Of a DNA stretch of 64,000 nt, positions 17,407 to 26,589 are shown piece by piece (position 1 is the stretch's first letter; each line of letters opens with the position of its first letter). The position numbers were made by a program, and so were the translations under genes. The DNA is taken from assembly GCA_947494975.1 (NCBI GenBank), contig CANLXA010000003.1, forward strand, positions 434,001-498,000, given 5' to 3'. The stretch comes from an uncultured Roseicyclus sp. (GTDB lineage: Bacteria > Pseudomonadota > Alphaproteobacteria > Rhodobacterales > Rhodobacteraceae). The notes below the pieces were generated by a model that saw nothing but the letters and a program-made list of their open reading frames with translations, was not told where the DNA came from and did no database searches.

Positions 17407-20401
17407 TCTGCTTCTCCCCGTCCGGATCGTAGAACACCGGCGACACGATCCTCGCGTTCACGGTGGAACCGTCGACCTTGTTGAACGCCACAACCTCTCC
17501 CATCCGGTCCGGGCCGTTTTGAACCAGCCCCATCGCGATCCCCCGGCTCAGCGTCGGTGAGTAGTAGGTGGATGTTATGCGCCCCTGCACATTGGCCTGC
17601 CCGTTGGCGTTCTTGCCACTCGCGATGCAGTAGCAGCCGTCCGGCAGGACCGATCCATCGAGTGTTTCCAGCCCCACAAGTTTCCAGCGATCCGGATCGG
17701 TCATATGCACCCGCTCCTGCCCGCGCTTACCCAGGAAATCCTCCTTCTTCTTCGAGATCGCCCAGGTCAGCCCAAGGTCCTGCGGGATGATCGTGCCGTC
17801 GGTTTCATCCCCGATCATGATGAAGCCCTTTTCGGCCCGCATCACATGGAGCGCTTCGGTGCCATAGGCGGTCGCGTTCCATTCCGCGCCCGCCTCGTGC
17901 AGCGCGGCCCAGAAGGCGCGGCCCTGGCTTGCGGGAACGGCAATCTCGTAGCTCAATTCGCCCGAGAACGAGATCCGGAACACCCGCGTGTCGAACCCGC
18001 CGATCTTGCCCTCCGCCATCGCCATGAACGGCAGTGCCTCCGCCGACAGATCAAAATCGGCCCCCAGTTTCTCAAGCACCTTGCGCGTATTCGGCCCGAC
18101 GACGGCGATCTGCGCCCATTGCTCCGTCACGTTGACGGTGTGGACCTTCCAATCCCACCACTCGCATTGCAGCCAATCCTCCATATGCGCATGGACATGA
18201 TCCGCCCCGCCGGAGGTTGTGTGGGCCAGGAACGTGTCTTCATCGAGCCGCACCACAACGCCGTCATCCATCAGGAACCCGTTTTCGGAGCACATCAGCC
18301 CGTAACGGCATTTTCCCGGTTTCAGGTTACTCATCATGTTGGTGTAGAGCATGTCCATGAACCGCCCCGCATCGGGGCCTTTCACCAGGATCTTGCCCAG
18401 GGTCGAGGCATCCAGAAGCCCGAGGGACCGGCGCGTCGCGTCGATCTCGCGATTCACGGCATCCTCATGGCTCTCGCCATCGCGGGGGAAGCAGTAGGGC
18501 CGCCGCCAACCGCCCACGGGCTCCATGTAGGCGCCCTGTGCCTCGTGCCAGTCATGGATCGGCGTTCGGCGCAGAGGTTGAAAAACCTCACCCCGCGCCT
18601 CACCGGCAATCGCGCCCATGGAGATGGGCGTATAGGGCGGCCGGAAAGTGGTGGTGCCAACCTGCGGGATACCCTTATCGAGCGCCTCAGCAAGGACCGC
18701 AAGGCCATTGATATTGCTTAACTTCCCCTGATCCGTCGCCATGCCGAGCGTGGTGTAGCGCTTGGTGTGCTCCACGCTCTCATAGCCTTCCTGCGCGGCC
18801 AGCATCACGTCGGACACTTTCACGTCGTTCTGGAAATCCAGCCACATCTTGGCGCGTTTCTTGGCCCCCGCCGCCTCGGGCATGATCCAGATCGGCGCCA
18901 ACGGCGCTTCCCGCGCCAAATCAACGCGCGGCGCCGACACGTCATTCCCCAACATGTCCGCCATTGCGGTGGCCGTCGCCGCCATGGTGACATCACCGTG
19001 CAGGGCGCCATCGGCGGCCCCCACACAGGTCACGAAGCCCGCACCGTTCTGATCCGTGGGCGGGCGGTCATGGTCTGGCCGGAAACAGGCCTGATCCTCA
19101 TCCCAGGTCAGCTTGCCCCCACAATGGGACCACAGATGCACCACGGGCGACCAACCACCCGACATCGCAACCGCGTCGCAGGGGATCTCGTCATGCCCGC
19201 CATCATAGCCGCGATGTGCCTGCACCCGAACCGAAACCACCTTTTTCAGCCCCTTCACCTTTGAAATGGCCGACCCGGCCATCACGCGGATGCCAAGACT
19301 GCGCACCTCGTGTGGCAGGTCGCCATCGGCCTCGGCGCGGGGATCGACCACGCAGGCCACCTTCAACCCGGCGCGATGGGCGGCAAGCGCGGTGCGATAG
19401 CCGTCGTCGTTATTGGTCACGACCACCAAGGTATCGCCCGGCGCGACGCCGTAATTCACGATGTAGTCGCGCACGGCGGAGGCCAACATGACGCCCGGCT
19501 TGTCGTTGCCGGGAAAGCTCAGCGGGCGTTCGATGGCTCCGGTGGCCGAAATCACCTGCGCCGTCCGTATGCGCCACAACCGATGGCGCGGCGCGTCTTC
19601 TCCGGGCGTGTGATCGGCCACACGCTCGTAGGCCGTGACGTAGCCGTGGTCGTACACTCCGGCCAGCATCGTGCGCGTGCGGAGGGTGACATTCTCCATC
19701 TTTTCAAGTTCTTCTACGGTGTTCTTCACCCAGATTTCTGCGGGCGCGCCATCGATCAGATCACCATCGACTGGCGCGCGGCCACCCCAATGGGCATTCT
19801 GTTCCACCAGCAGCACACGCTTCCCCGCCCGGCCCGCTTCCAGCGCAGCGAGCAGGCCCGCCACGCCACCCCCGGCCACGACGAGATCCACATGGGCGTA
19901 GAAGTGTTCGTACCGGTCGGCATCCATCGTCTCGGGATCCGGTGCAGCGCCCAAGCCCGCGGATTTCCGGATGATCGGCTCGAACACATGTTTCCAGAAC
20001 GCGCGGGGATGGATGAAGGTCTTGTAGTAAAACCCTGCGGGCAGGAACCGCGCCACCATCGCATTGACGGCCCCCACATCGAATTCGAGCGTCGGCCAAT
20101 GGTTCTGGCTGCGTGCCTCAAGCCTGTCGAACAGCTCTGTCGTCGTCGCGCGCTGGTTCGGCTCGTGCCGTGCACCTCGCCCAAGGTTCACCAGCGCATT
20201 TGGCTCCTCCCCGCCGCTGGCGACGATCCCGCGAGGACGGTGATATTTGAACGACCGCCCCACCAGCATCTGACCATTGGCCAGCAGCGCGGAGGCCAGC
20301 GTATCGCCCGGATGCCCGCGCATCCATTTGCCGTTGAAGGTGAATTTCACCTGGCGGGAACGGTCGATCAGGCGACCGTGATCGGGCAGACGTGTGCTCA
20401 T
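17399..20401 (-). CDS. soxA: Sarcosine oxidase alpha subunit
   Basis: A 1000-residue subunit. The N-terminal domain resembles a ferredoxin fold (motif YHRPRGI). A dinucleotide-binding domain with GGGVAGLLAALEAG lies around residue 170, and the C-terminal 400 residues form a T-protein-like folate domain with RAEKGFIMIGDETDGT. It binds NAD and tetrahydrofolate and channels formaldehyde from the SoxB active site into methylene-folate. I chose the ATG at 20401 because it overlaps the soxD stop (ATGA) and starts the conserved sequence MSTRLP. Confidence 0.95.
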   Translation of the reverse strand: MSTRLPDHGRLIDRSRQVKFTFNGKWMRGHPGDTLASALLANGQMLVGRSFKYHRPRGIVASGGEEPNALVNLGRGARHEPNQRATTTELFDRLEARSQNHWPTLEFDVGAVNAMVARFLPAGFYYKTFIHPRAFWKHVFEPIIRKSAGLGAAPDPETMDADRYEHFYAHVDLVVAGGGVAGLLAALEAGRAGKRVLLVEQNAHWGGRAPVDGDLIDGAPAEIWVKNTVEELEKMENVTLRTRTMLAGVYDHGYVTAYERVADHTPGEDAPRHRLWRIRTAQVISATGAIERPLSFPGNDKPGVMLASAVRDYIVNYGVAPGDTLVVVTNNDDGYRTALAAHRAGLKVACVVDPRAEADGDLPHEVRSLGIRVMAGSAISKVKGLKKVVSVRVQAHRGYDGGHDEIPCDAVAMSGGWSPVVHLWSHCGGKLTWDEDQACFRPDHDRPPTDQNGAGFVTCVGAADGALHGDVTMAATATAMADMLGNDVSAPRVDLAREAPLAPIWIMPEAAGAKKRAKMWLDFQNDVKVSDVMLAAQEGYESVEHTKRYTTLGMATDQGKLSNINGLAVLAEALDKGIPQVGTTTFRPPYTPISMGAIAGEARGEVFQPLRRTPIHDWHEAQGAYMEPVGGWRRPYCFPRDGESHEDAVNREIDATRRSLGLLDASTLGKILVKGPDAGRFMDMLYTNMMSNLKPGKCRYGLMCSENGFLMDDGVVVRLDEDTFLAHTTSGGADHVHAHMEDWLQCEWWDWKVHTVNVTEQWAQIAVVGPNTRKVLEKLGADFDLSAEALPFMAMAEGKIGGFDTRVFRISFSGELSYEIAVPASQGRAFWAALHEAGAEWNATAYGTEALHVMRAEKGFIMIGDETDGTIIPQDLGLTWAISKKKEDFLGKRGQERVHMTDPDRWKLVGLETLDGSVLPDGCYCIASGKNANGQANVQGRITSTYYSPTLSRGIAMGLVQNGPDRMGEVVAFNKVDGSTVNARIVSPVFYDPDGEKQNV

Positions 20402-20721
20402 GTCTCGGGGCTCCAATCGGGGCGTTTGGCCCGGATCGCCTTGACGATATCGGCGGGCGGCGCGGTCGTCTGCGCGGAATAGGTGCCGAAGACTTCCAGC
20501 GTCGCGGTATCGCGCGCCGCCAGAAACCATTTGCCGCACCCCATCGCGTGGCGCCAGCGCTCGAAATGCACGCCTTTCGCATTGGGCCGCAGGAACAGGT
20601 ATTCCTCGAACTGATCGTCCGTGGAGCCGGGCCCGTACCGCTTCAGATGCGCTTCGCCACCGGCGGCAAGCTCCGTCTCGCAGGCATCCACGCCGCAGAC
20701 AGGACAGGTGAGGGTCAACAT
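20398..20721 (-). CDS. soxD: Sarcosine oxidase delta subunit
   Basis: A 107-residue zinc-binding subunit. Probable zinc ligands are Cys6 and Cys9 (TCPVCG), His58 and Cys62 (RHAMGCGKWF), the same set used in characterised heterotetrameric enzymes. The segment SQTTAPP-like SAQTTAPP and the ending are typical. GAGGAG lies about 8 bases before the ATG at 20721. It overlaps soxA by 4 bases. Unlike the usual arrangement it is not adjacent to soxB; about 1.4 kb with two other genes lies between them. Confidence 0.92.
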   Translation of the reverse strand: MLTLTCPVCGVDACETELAAGGEAHLKRYGPGSTDDQFEEYLFLRPNAKGVHFERWRHAMGCGKWFLAARDTATLEVFGTYSAQTTAPPADIVKAIRAKRPDWSPET

Positions 20722-21081
20722 GAAATGGGCTCCTCAAAGAGCAATGGCTTTGGCGCAATGATTACGGGCGCGCCGTTGCGCGCCGCGTGGTCTGAATGGA
20801 ATGGAGAGGGCATGGAGCGACGCTTCGGCGCCTGGCGTCCAAGATGGGCCCGCAAGGGCCCGTCAATCGCGTTGCGGTCGAAATGGCGACGTAGCGGGGG
20901 GGCAAGTCTGAGTGAGAGGATGGTCGGGCCGTGCTGCGCAGACATGCCGCGCCCGGGCTGCGCCCGCGCGGCAATCCGTGCCGGGTCAGCCACCCGAATC
21001 TCGGCTCCGGCGCTCATCCAGGCGCCGGATGTCGCGCGCCCGGACGGATCGTATCCCGCCCGGGCGGCTGTTACGTGAGTG
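20722..21081. other. 360-base intergenic region inside the sox operon
   Basis: No convincing gene in any frame. It holds several GC hairpins: GGGCCC-GCAA-GGGCCC at 20846-20861, an 8-base stem TCCGGCGC/GCGCCGGA at 21006-21029, and the 12-base palindrome CCGCCCGGGCGG near 21057. These may end transcription from the two inserted membrane genes or mark a separate start for soxDAG. No clear sigma70 promoter is visible. Confidence 0.5.
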
Positions 21082-21336
21082 TTATTCCGTGATGGCCGGC
21101 GCGGCGTCAGTGGCCGGTGCCGGGGCCTCCACGGCTGGCGCGCCGTCAGCCGGGGCGACAGCAGGCGCTGCGCCCTCTTCCGGAACGGTGCCGGGCCCGC
21201 CACTGCCAAGGAACAGCATGGCGAGGAAGAACAAGGCGATGATCCCACCCACCAGCAGAAGCGCGCCCGAGGCAGAGCCCGAACGTTCCGGCGGTGCGTA
21301 GTCGAAAGCCTTGTTGTGGTGGTCGTATTGGGACAT
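21082..21336 (-). CDS. Small single-pass membrane protein inside the sox operon
   Basis: An 84-residue protein: about 24 polar residues (MSQYDHHNKAFDYAPP), one strong membrane helix (about residues 24-44), then a Pro/Ala/Glu-rich tail on the other side. GGAGG stands 8 bases before the ATG at 21336, which supports translation. Not recognised as a named family. It is on the operon strand between soxB and soxD, next to another membrane protein gene. Whether it serves sarcosine metabolism is unknown. Confidence 0.65.
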   Translation of the reverse strand: MSQYDHHNKAFDYAPPERSGSASGALLLVGGIIALFFLAMLFLGSGGPGTVPEEGAAPAVAPADGAPAVEAPAPATDAAPAITE

Positions 21337-21502
21337 GAGGCATCCTCCATTTGGGTGGGGATCAGCCTGACGCCTGTGGAGTTGCGTTCAATTGCGGGCC
21401 CGGCAAGGGGCGCCAATGCGCCAAAAAGGGCCGGATCGGGCCCATGCCATGCGCCAAAACATGCCGCGTCCCGCCGGTTTTGGGAGATGGGCGGGAGCTT
21501 GC

Positions 21503-22042
21503 CTAGCGAACCGCAGAACCGGCACGCATGCGCCGGATCGCGTCCATGGCCTTGGGCCCGCTGATCGCACCGAAAATCGGCATGATGCCCAACATGACCG
21601 AATTTGCCATCCACACCATAGTCGTCGGGCTGGGGCCTTGCGATTGGCTGCCCGCATCGGTCGTGATCGGAAACTGGAACCGGTCCGAACTGCCCGTAAA
21701 GCGGTCGACGGCGGCCATCGGGTCGCGCCCGACGAGCGTCCAAAGCTCCGACCAGGAGAATTCCAGCCCGTAGCGCAGCCCCCACAAAGCCGCGAGGCCA
21801 AGCGCCGCACCGATCAGGCCGAGGATCACCCGAATGATCGCAAACCGGGATGTCGCACCATAAAGCGTAGGCAGCACGAAGGCCGCGATGATGATGAACA
21901 GGGCTGCGACCACAATGGAATCGAGCCACATCGTGGATGCGGCATACCCCGCCCCCAGGCCGAGCGACGCCAGCAGCGCCAGAAGCCAGACCGCCTTGGG
22001 CCCTTCGGCCATCGGGGCGTCGTCGGGGACGTGAGCAGGCAT
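21503..22042 (-). CDS. Multi-pass membrane protein inside the sox operon
   Basis: A 179-residue protein with three clear membrane helices in the first 110 residues (starting near AVWLLALLAS, SIVVAALFII and VILGLIGAAL). A polar loop follows, and a fourth weaker hydrophobic segment near MANSVMLGIMPIF. I use the ATG at 22042, preceded by GAGAGGGAT; a TTG five codons upstream is possible. No family recognised. It sits 79 bases downstream of soxB on the same strand and probably shares its transcript. Confidence 0.65.
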   Translation of the reverse strand: MPAHVPDDAPMAEGPKAVWLLALLASLGLGAGYAASTMWLDSIVVAALFIIIAAFVLPTLYGATSRFAIIRVILGLIGAALGLAALWGLRYGLEFSWSELWTLVGRDPMAAVDRFTGSSDRFQFPITTDAGSQSQGPSPTTMVWMANSVMLGIMPIFGAISGPKAMDAIRRMRAGSAVR

Positions 22043-22120
22043 GGCTATCCCTCTCAAATGCAGCTATCTGCACCTGCAATAGCAGGGGTCGCGCCATTTC
22101 GGTATGGAGGGTATCCCGCA

Positions 22121-23365
22121 TCAATGCGCCACCCCGGCGGCGACGGATTCGTCGATGAACCGACCCTCGCGGAAGCGCTCCAACCCGAATTCGGCCGTAA
22201 GCGGTGAGTGTCCCCTAGCCATCAGCTCCGCGAAGCCCCAGCCCGATCCCGGGATCGCCTTGAACCCGCCCGTGCCCCAGCCGCAATTGATGAACATGTT
22301 GTCCACCGGCGTTTTCGACAGGATCGGCGAGCGATCTCCCGTCACATCCACGATCCCGCCCCATTGGCGCAGCATCTTCAGGCGCGACAGCATCGGGAAG
22401 GTCTCGATCAGCGCGCGGACGGTCTCCTCGATATGATGGAACGAGCCCCGCTGGGTGTAATTGTTGTGGCTGTCCGTGCCGCCGCCGATCACCATCTCGC
22501 CCTTGTCGGATTGCGACATGTAGCCATGGACCGTGTTGGCCATCACGACCACATCCATGATCGGCTTGATCGGCTCGGACACCAGCGCCTGCAGCGCCAC
22601 GGATTCCAGCGGCAGACGGAAACCCGCCATCTCCGCCAGGACGCCGGAATGACCGGCCACGACGACGCCGAGCTTCTTGCAGCCGATGAAGCCCTTCGTC
22701 GTCTCCACCCCCGCAACGGCCCCGCCGTCCCGCGTGATCCCCGTCACCTCGGTCTGCTGGATGATGTCCATCCCCATATCCGAGCAGGCCCGCGCGTAGC
22801 CCCAGGCCACCGCATCGTGGCGCGCGGTGCCGCCACGCGGCTGCCACAGGCCGCCCAATACGGGATAGCGCGGGCCTTCTATATTCATGATCGGAACAAG
22901 CTTCTTGACCTCGTGCTTGTCGATGAACCGCGTCTCCACGCCTTGCAGCGCATTGGCATGGGCCGTGCGCAGGTAGCCGCGCACCTCGTGATGGGTCTGC
23001 GCCAGCATGATCACGCCGCGCGGGCTGAACATGATGTTGTAGTTCAGATCCTGGCTCAGCGTCTCATAGAGCGACCGGGATTTCTCGTAGATCGCGGCCG
23101 ACGGATCTTGCAGGTAATTGGAGCGGATGATCGTGGTGTTGCGTCCCGTATTGCCGCCGCCAAGCCAGCCCTTTTCGATCACGGCCACGTTGGTGATGCC
23201 GAAATTCTTGCCCAGATAATAGGCGCTTGCCAGGCCATGGCCCCCCGCCCCCACGATGATCACGTCATAGAACGGTTTGGGCGCCGGAGAGCGCCACGCG
23301 CGCTCCCATCCGCTGTGGTGGCGGGCCGCTTCGCGGGCGATGGCAAAGGCGGAATACTTGCGCAT
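22121..23365 (-). CDS. soxB: Sarcosine oxidase beta subunit
   Basis: A 414-residue flavoprotein carrying the catalytic FAD (and covalent FMN at the SoxA interface) of heterotetrameric sarcosine oxidase. The FAD-binding motif VIIVGAGGHG is at residues 35-44, followed by GNTGRNTTIIRS; the C-terminal segment INCGWGTGGFKA is typical of the D-amino-acid-oxidase-like fold. GGAG lies about 8 bases before the ATG at 23365. It is the first gene of the operon. The 214-base region upstream, shared with the divergent ccmI, should contain its promoter. Confidence 0.94.
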   Translation of the reverse strand: MRKYSAFAIAREAARHHSGWERAWRSPAPKPFYDVIIVGAGGHGLASAYYLGKNFGITNVAVIEKGWLGGGNTGRNTTIIRSNYLQDPSAAIYEKSRSLYETLSQDLNYNIMFSPRGVIMLAQTHHEVRGYLRTAHANALQGVETRFIDKHEVKKLVPIMNIEGPRYPVLGGLWQPRGGTARHDAVAWGYARACSDMGMDIIQQTEVTGITRDGGAVAGVETTKGFIGCKKLGVVVAGHSGVLAEMAGFRLPLESVALQALVSEPIKPIMDVVVMANTVHGYMSQSDKGEMVIGGGTDSHNNYTQRGSFHHIEETVRALIETFPMLSRLKMLRQWGGIVDVTGDRSPILSKTPVDNMFINCGWGTGGFKAIPGSGWGFAELMARGHSPLTAEFGLERFREGRFIDESVAAGVAH

Positions 23366-23579
23366 GAACGAGGCTCCGGACGTGTCCCATTCGCTTTGGG
23401 GCGGGACGGAAAAAAAGAGGATACTGCGGGCGACCCAAAATGGGCAATTTGCGACCCTTGGCCATGTTGTCGCGCCCGGCGCTGCGCCCGTGTCGCAGAT
23501 GTGACGCAGTGACGGGTTTTCCTGCGCTGTGGCGCAGCTTATGTGACACTCGACACCTAACGGGAAGGGGACACGCGCA

Positions 23580-24809
23580 ATGGCGTTCTGGATTGCCGTC
23601 GGCTTTATCTGCGTGGTCGTGGCGGCGCTTGTCCTCCTGGCGGCCCGCCGCCCGCCCGTGAACGAGGCGCCGTCGGCCGCCTATGATCTGCGTGTCTATC
23701 GCGACCAGTTGCGCGAGTTGGATCGCGACGTCGCCCGTGGCACCCTGAGCGAAGAGGAAGCCGTCCGCGCCCGCACCGAGGTAAGCCGCCGTATTCTTGA
23801 GGCCGACCGCGCCATGTCCGGGCAACAAGACGCGCCCAAGGCGGGTGCGGGCGGCATCGCTCTGGTCGGTCTCGGCCTTGTGGCAACCGTCGCTGGCGCC
23901 GTCTGGGTCTATTCCGTGATCGGCGCGCCGGGCTACCCGGATCTGCCCATTGGCGAGCGGATCTCCCTGATCGAAACCGCGCGGGAGAACCGGCCGTCGC
24001 AGGCTCTGGCCGAAGAGCAGGTGCCCGAGCGGCCCGGCCCCGAGGTCGATGCCGAGCGCCTTGCCCTCGTCGAGCAGTTGCGCACCGTGCTGGAACGGCG
24101 GCCCGATGATACCGAAGGCCTCACGCTTCTGGCCGCCAACGAAGCAATGCTGGGCAATTTCCGCGCCGCGCGCCATGCCCAGGCCCGCCTGATCGAGCTT
24201 CTGGGCGAAGACGTGACCGGGCGGCACCATATCGATCTGGCCGAGATGATGATCTTTGCCGCCGGTGGCTACGTCTCGCCCGAGGCCGAGGCTGCCCTGC
24301 GCGCCGGGCTTGAGATGATCCCCCGCGATGGCACCGGGCGCTACTATGCCGGCGAAATGTATGCCCAACAGGGCCGCCCGGATCTGGCGCTGCCGATCTG
24401 GGCCAACCTGCTCTCCGAAAGCCGCCCCGATGCGCCGTGGGTGCCCGCGATCCGTCAGCAGATCGGCGATGTCGCCTTCGCCGCCGGGGTTGAGCTTGAT
24501 CCCGCCCTCTTCGACCGTCCCCGTGGCCCGTCGGCGGCCGAGATGGAGGCAATGGATGGCCTCGACCCCGAGGCGCAGCAGGCGATGATCGAAAGCATGG
24601 TCGACGGTCTGGCCGACCGACTGGCCACCGAAGGCGGCACCCCGCAGGATTGGGCGCAGCTGATCACCGCCTATGGCGTTCTGGGCCGGACAAACGCGGC
24701 ACAGATCGTCCATGATGATGCCTTGAGTGTTTTTGCCGATTTCCCCGAAGCGCTCGAGGTGATCGACGATGCGTTCCGTGCGGCCATGGCGCGGGCGGGG
24801 CAGCCGTGA
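23580..24809 (+). CDS. ccmI: Cytochrome c biogenesis protein CcmI
   Basis: A 409-residue apocytochrome c chaperone that hands the C terminus of apocytochrome to the CcmF/H haem ligation complex. Two membrane helices frame a short cytosolic loop with a leucine-zipper-like segment (YRDQLRELDRDVARGTLSEEE), and a periplasmic TPR domain follows. GGAAGGGG lies upstream of the ATG at 23580. It heads an operon with ruvX (GTGA overlap). The partner genes ccmH and ccmF lie 33 kb away in this window. Confidence 0.93.
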   Translation: MAFWIAVGFICVVVAALVLLAARRPPVNEAPSAAYDLRVYRDQLRELDRDVARGTLSEEEAVRARTEVSRRILEADRAMSGQQDAPKAGAGGIALVGLGLVATVAGAVWVYSVIGAPGYPDLPIGERISLIETARENRPSQALAEEQVPERPGPEVDAERLALVEQLRTVLERRPDDTEGLTLLAANEAMLGNFRAARHAQARLIELLGEDVTGRHHIDLAEMMIFAAGGYVSPEAEAALRAGLEMIPRDGTGRYYAGEMYAQQGRPDLALPIWANLLSESRPDAPWVPAIRQQIGDVAFAAGVELDPALFDRPRGPSAAEMEAMDGLDPEAQQAMIESMVDGLADRLATEGGTPQDWAQLITAYGVLGRTNAAQIVHDDALSVFADFPEALEVIDDAFRAAMARAGQP

Positions 24810-25288
24810 TCTGCGCCGATCTGGAAGAGTTTGCCACGGCCCTGCCCCCGATGCGGGGCCTGATCGGCCTCGATCTGGGCACCAAGACCATCGGTGTGGC
24901 CCTGTCGGATCGGCTTTTGAACTCCGCCACGGCGCTGGAAACGATCAAGCGCAAAAAGTTCGGGCTCGATGCCGAGGCCTTGTGGGCCCTCGTGGCAAAG
25001 CACGAGGTTGGCGGCCTCATCCTTGGCTTGCCGCGCAACATGGATGGCTCCGAAGGCCCCCGCGCCCAGTCCACCCGCGGCTTTGCCCAAAACCTGTCGC
25101 GCCGCGCCGATTTCGCGGATCTTCCGCTGGCGTTCTGGGATGAACGGCTCAGCACGGTTGCGGCAGAAAAGGCACTGTTGGAGGCGGATACGACCCGAAA
25201 ACGTCGCGCGGAGGTGATCGATGCCGTCGCGGCGGGTTATATCTTGCAAGGCGCGCTGGACCGGTTGCGCCATGTGAGGGCTGGATGA
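24806..25288 (+). CDS. ruvX: Holliday junction resolvase-like nuclease RuvX/YqgF
   Basis: A 160-residue RNase H-fold protein. The first Asp of the site is in GLIGLDLGTKTIGVALSD, and the later acidic positions are in FWDERLSTVAAEK and the C-terminal DAVAAGYILQ. Homologues process the 5' end of pre-16S rRNA and were earlier proposed as alternative Holliday junction resolvases. Start is the GTG at 24806, overlapping the ccmI stop; the stop in turn overlaps the next gene (ATGA). Confidence 0.93.
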   Translation: MICADLEEFATALPPMRGLIGLDLGTKTIGVALSDRLLNSATALETIKRKKFGLDAEALWALVAKHEVGGLILGLPRNMDGSEGPRAQSTRGFAQNLSRRADFADLPLAFWDERLSTVAAEKALLEADTTRKRRAEVIDAVAAGYILQGALDRLRHVRAG

Positions 25289-25524
25289 TGGCGGACGACA
25301 TCTGGAAGCGGGACGAGATCCAATCCCCCTGCGTCAAGATCTGCGTGGTTCATCCCGAGGCGCGCATCTGCACCGGGTGTCTGCGCTCCATCGACGAGAT
25401 CACCCAATGGACCAAGATGGGCCACGAGGCCCGGGCCGAGGTGATGGCCGCCCTGCCCGAACGGCGCGCGCAACTGCAAAAGCGCCGGGGCGGCCGCGCC
25501 GCGCGCCTCAAACGCAACGTCTGA
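25285..25524 (+). CDS. DUF1289 small Cys-motif protein
   Basis: A 79-residue protein with the DUF1289 signature: SPCVKICVVHPE, then CTGCLRSIDEI, then W. The pattern of cysteines suggests an iron-sulfur or zinc site, but no function is established. The C terminus is Arg/Lys-rich. The ATG at 25285 overlaps the ruvX stop, so the three genes ccmI-ruvX-DUF1289 form one coupled unit. Confidence 0.88.
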   Translation: MMADDIWKRDEIQSPCVKICVVHPEARICTGCLRSIDEITQWTKMGHEARAEVMAALPERRAQLQKRRGGRAARLKRNV

Positions 25525-25590
25525 GCTTCGGAACCACATCCGCCCGCCCGCGTTTTGCTTCGGACACGGGCAAATCGAAGGAGCGAACAG

Positions 25591-25809
25591 ATGGCCAGCT
25601 ACAGCCAGGGCGACAAGGTGGAATGGGATTGGGGCAACGGCACCGCCACCGGCAAGGTTCAGAAAACCTACACTCAATCCGTCACACGGACATTGCAGGG
25701 CAGCGAGGTGACGCGCAACGGCTCCGACGACGATCCCGCGCTGTACATCGAACAAGACGACGGTGATGGCGTGCTGAAGCTCAGCTCCGAAGTGCGCAAG
25801 GCCAGCTGA
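25591..25809 (+). CDS. DUF2945-type small protein (hypervirulence-associated TUDOR-like domain)
   Basis: A 72-residue protein beginning MASYSQGDKVEWDWG, the typical opening of DUF2945, which folds as a small SH3/Tudor-like barrel. AAGGAG lies 8 bases before the ATG at 25591, which decides this start over an in-frame codon at 25555. Function is unknown. It is 66 bases after the DUF1289 gene and converges directly on the dioxygenase-like gene. Confidence 0.8.
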   Translation: MASYSQGDKVEWDWGNGTATGKVQKTYTQSVTRTLQGSEVTRNGSDDDPALYIEQDDGDGVLKLSSEVRKAS

Positions 25810-26589
25810 TCAGGGGCAGGCCAGCCACGCCGCCGGATCGTCAACACACGGCCTGAAATAGGCGATGGCGCGCCCCTCCGGGTCGGCCTCTGCGCTATCC
25901 GCCCAGGGCGCCACGCCATGGATGACCATCCGGTGCAGCAGCACGGTTTCCCCCACCTGCAACGGCACTTCACGCCGGGGGCAGATATCGAAGACCTGCG
26001 CCCGCGCCGCCTGATAGATCTCGGTCACATCCACATCGCCCCAAACCTCCGGCGCGATCCCGGCAAACGCCCGCTCGAAGGCCGCCCGGATCACGTGATG
26101 GCTCCCCTCCCAGACCACCAGCGGGGCGGCTCCCGCATCCGCCTCGGTCAGCGCGATCCCGAGGATCCAGGCATGGGGCTCTCGCAGTTGGCGCCGTTTC
26201 TCAGGCCCCTCGGGCAGCAGCCCGTCCAGATGCGCAGCATCCCGCCGCCGCCGAAACCGATGCGCGGCCTCACTTTCGTCGGCATCCCGCAACGGATAGC
26301 CGGGATAGGTGATCGAAATCTGAGCGGGGTGAAGCTGCGTCACCCTGGTGATCTGGGTGGCCGCCCGATACGCCGCGCCGCCAAAGGCTGGCCCCGTGCC
26401 CACACGTCCGGCCTCATCATTGCCCAACGCATCGACGCCGACAAACCACGTCCCGCCATGGCGGAGCCACGCCGCCCGCCGCGCCGGGTCACGCGAGGCC
26501 GCCAGGGCGGGCGCGCGCACGGCTTTGACCCACGCATTCACATCGGGCGCGGCCCCGAATACCTGCCAGCCGTTTTCAAGCCAGCTCAA
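25810..26589 (-). CDS. Phytanoyl-CoA dioxygenase-like protein
   Basis: A 259-residue protein resembling the Fe(II)/2-oxoglutarate oxygenase fold. A possible metal triad is the H-x-D of AAHLDGL (about residue 120) and the His of HRMVIHGVAPW, with a 2-oxoglutarate-binding Arg in EGRAIAYFRP. The substrate is unknown. There is no early ATG: the frame starts with TTG at 26589, overlapping the stop of the TauE gene, so translation is probably coupled. I am moderately sure of the family and less sure it is catalytically active. Confidence 0.7.
   Translation of the reverse strand: MSWLENGWQVFGAAPDVNAWVKAVRAPALAASRDPARRAAWLRHGGTWFVGVDALGNDEAGRVGTGPAFGGAAYRAATQITRVTQLHPAQISITYPGYPLRDADESEAAHRFRRRRDAAHLDGLLPEGPEKRRQLREPHAWILGIALTEADAGAAPLVVWEGSHHVIRAAFERAFAGIAPEVWGDVDVTEIYQAARAQVFDICPRREVPLQVGETVLLHRMVIHGVAPWADSAEADPEGRAIAYFRPCVDDPAAWLACP

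Noticed and set aside
20715-22124. 469-codon minus-strand frame running through the insert of the sox operon
   Set aside because: It is out of frame with the two small membrane genes, which have good ribosome sites and clear membrane helices; its own sequence is low-complexity Arg-rich.
23522-23537. CTGCGC-TGTG-GCGCAG palindrome before ccmI
   Set aside because: A 6-base GC palindrome is common by chance in this composition and no second copy was seen.
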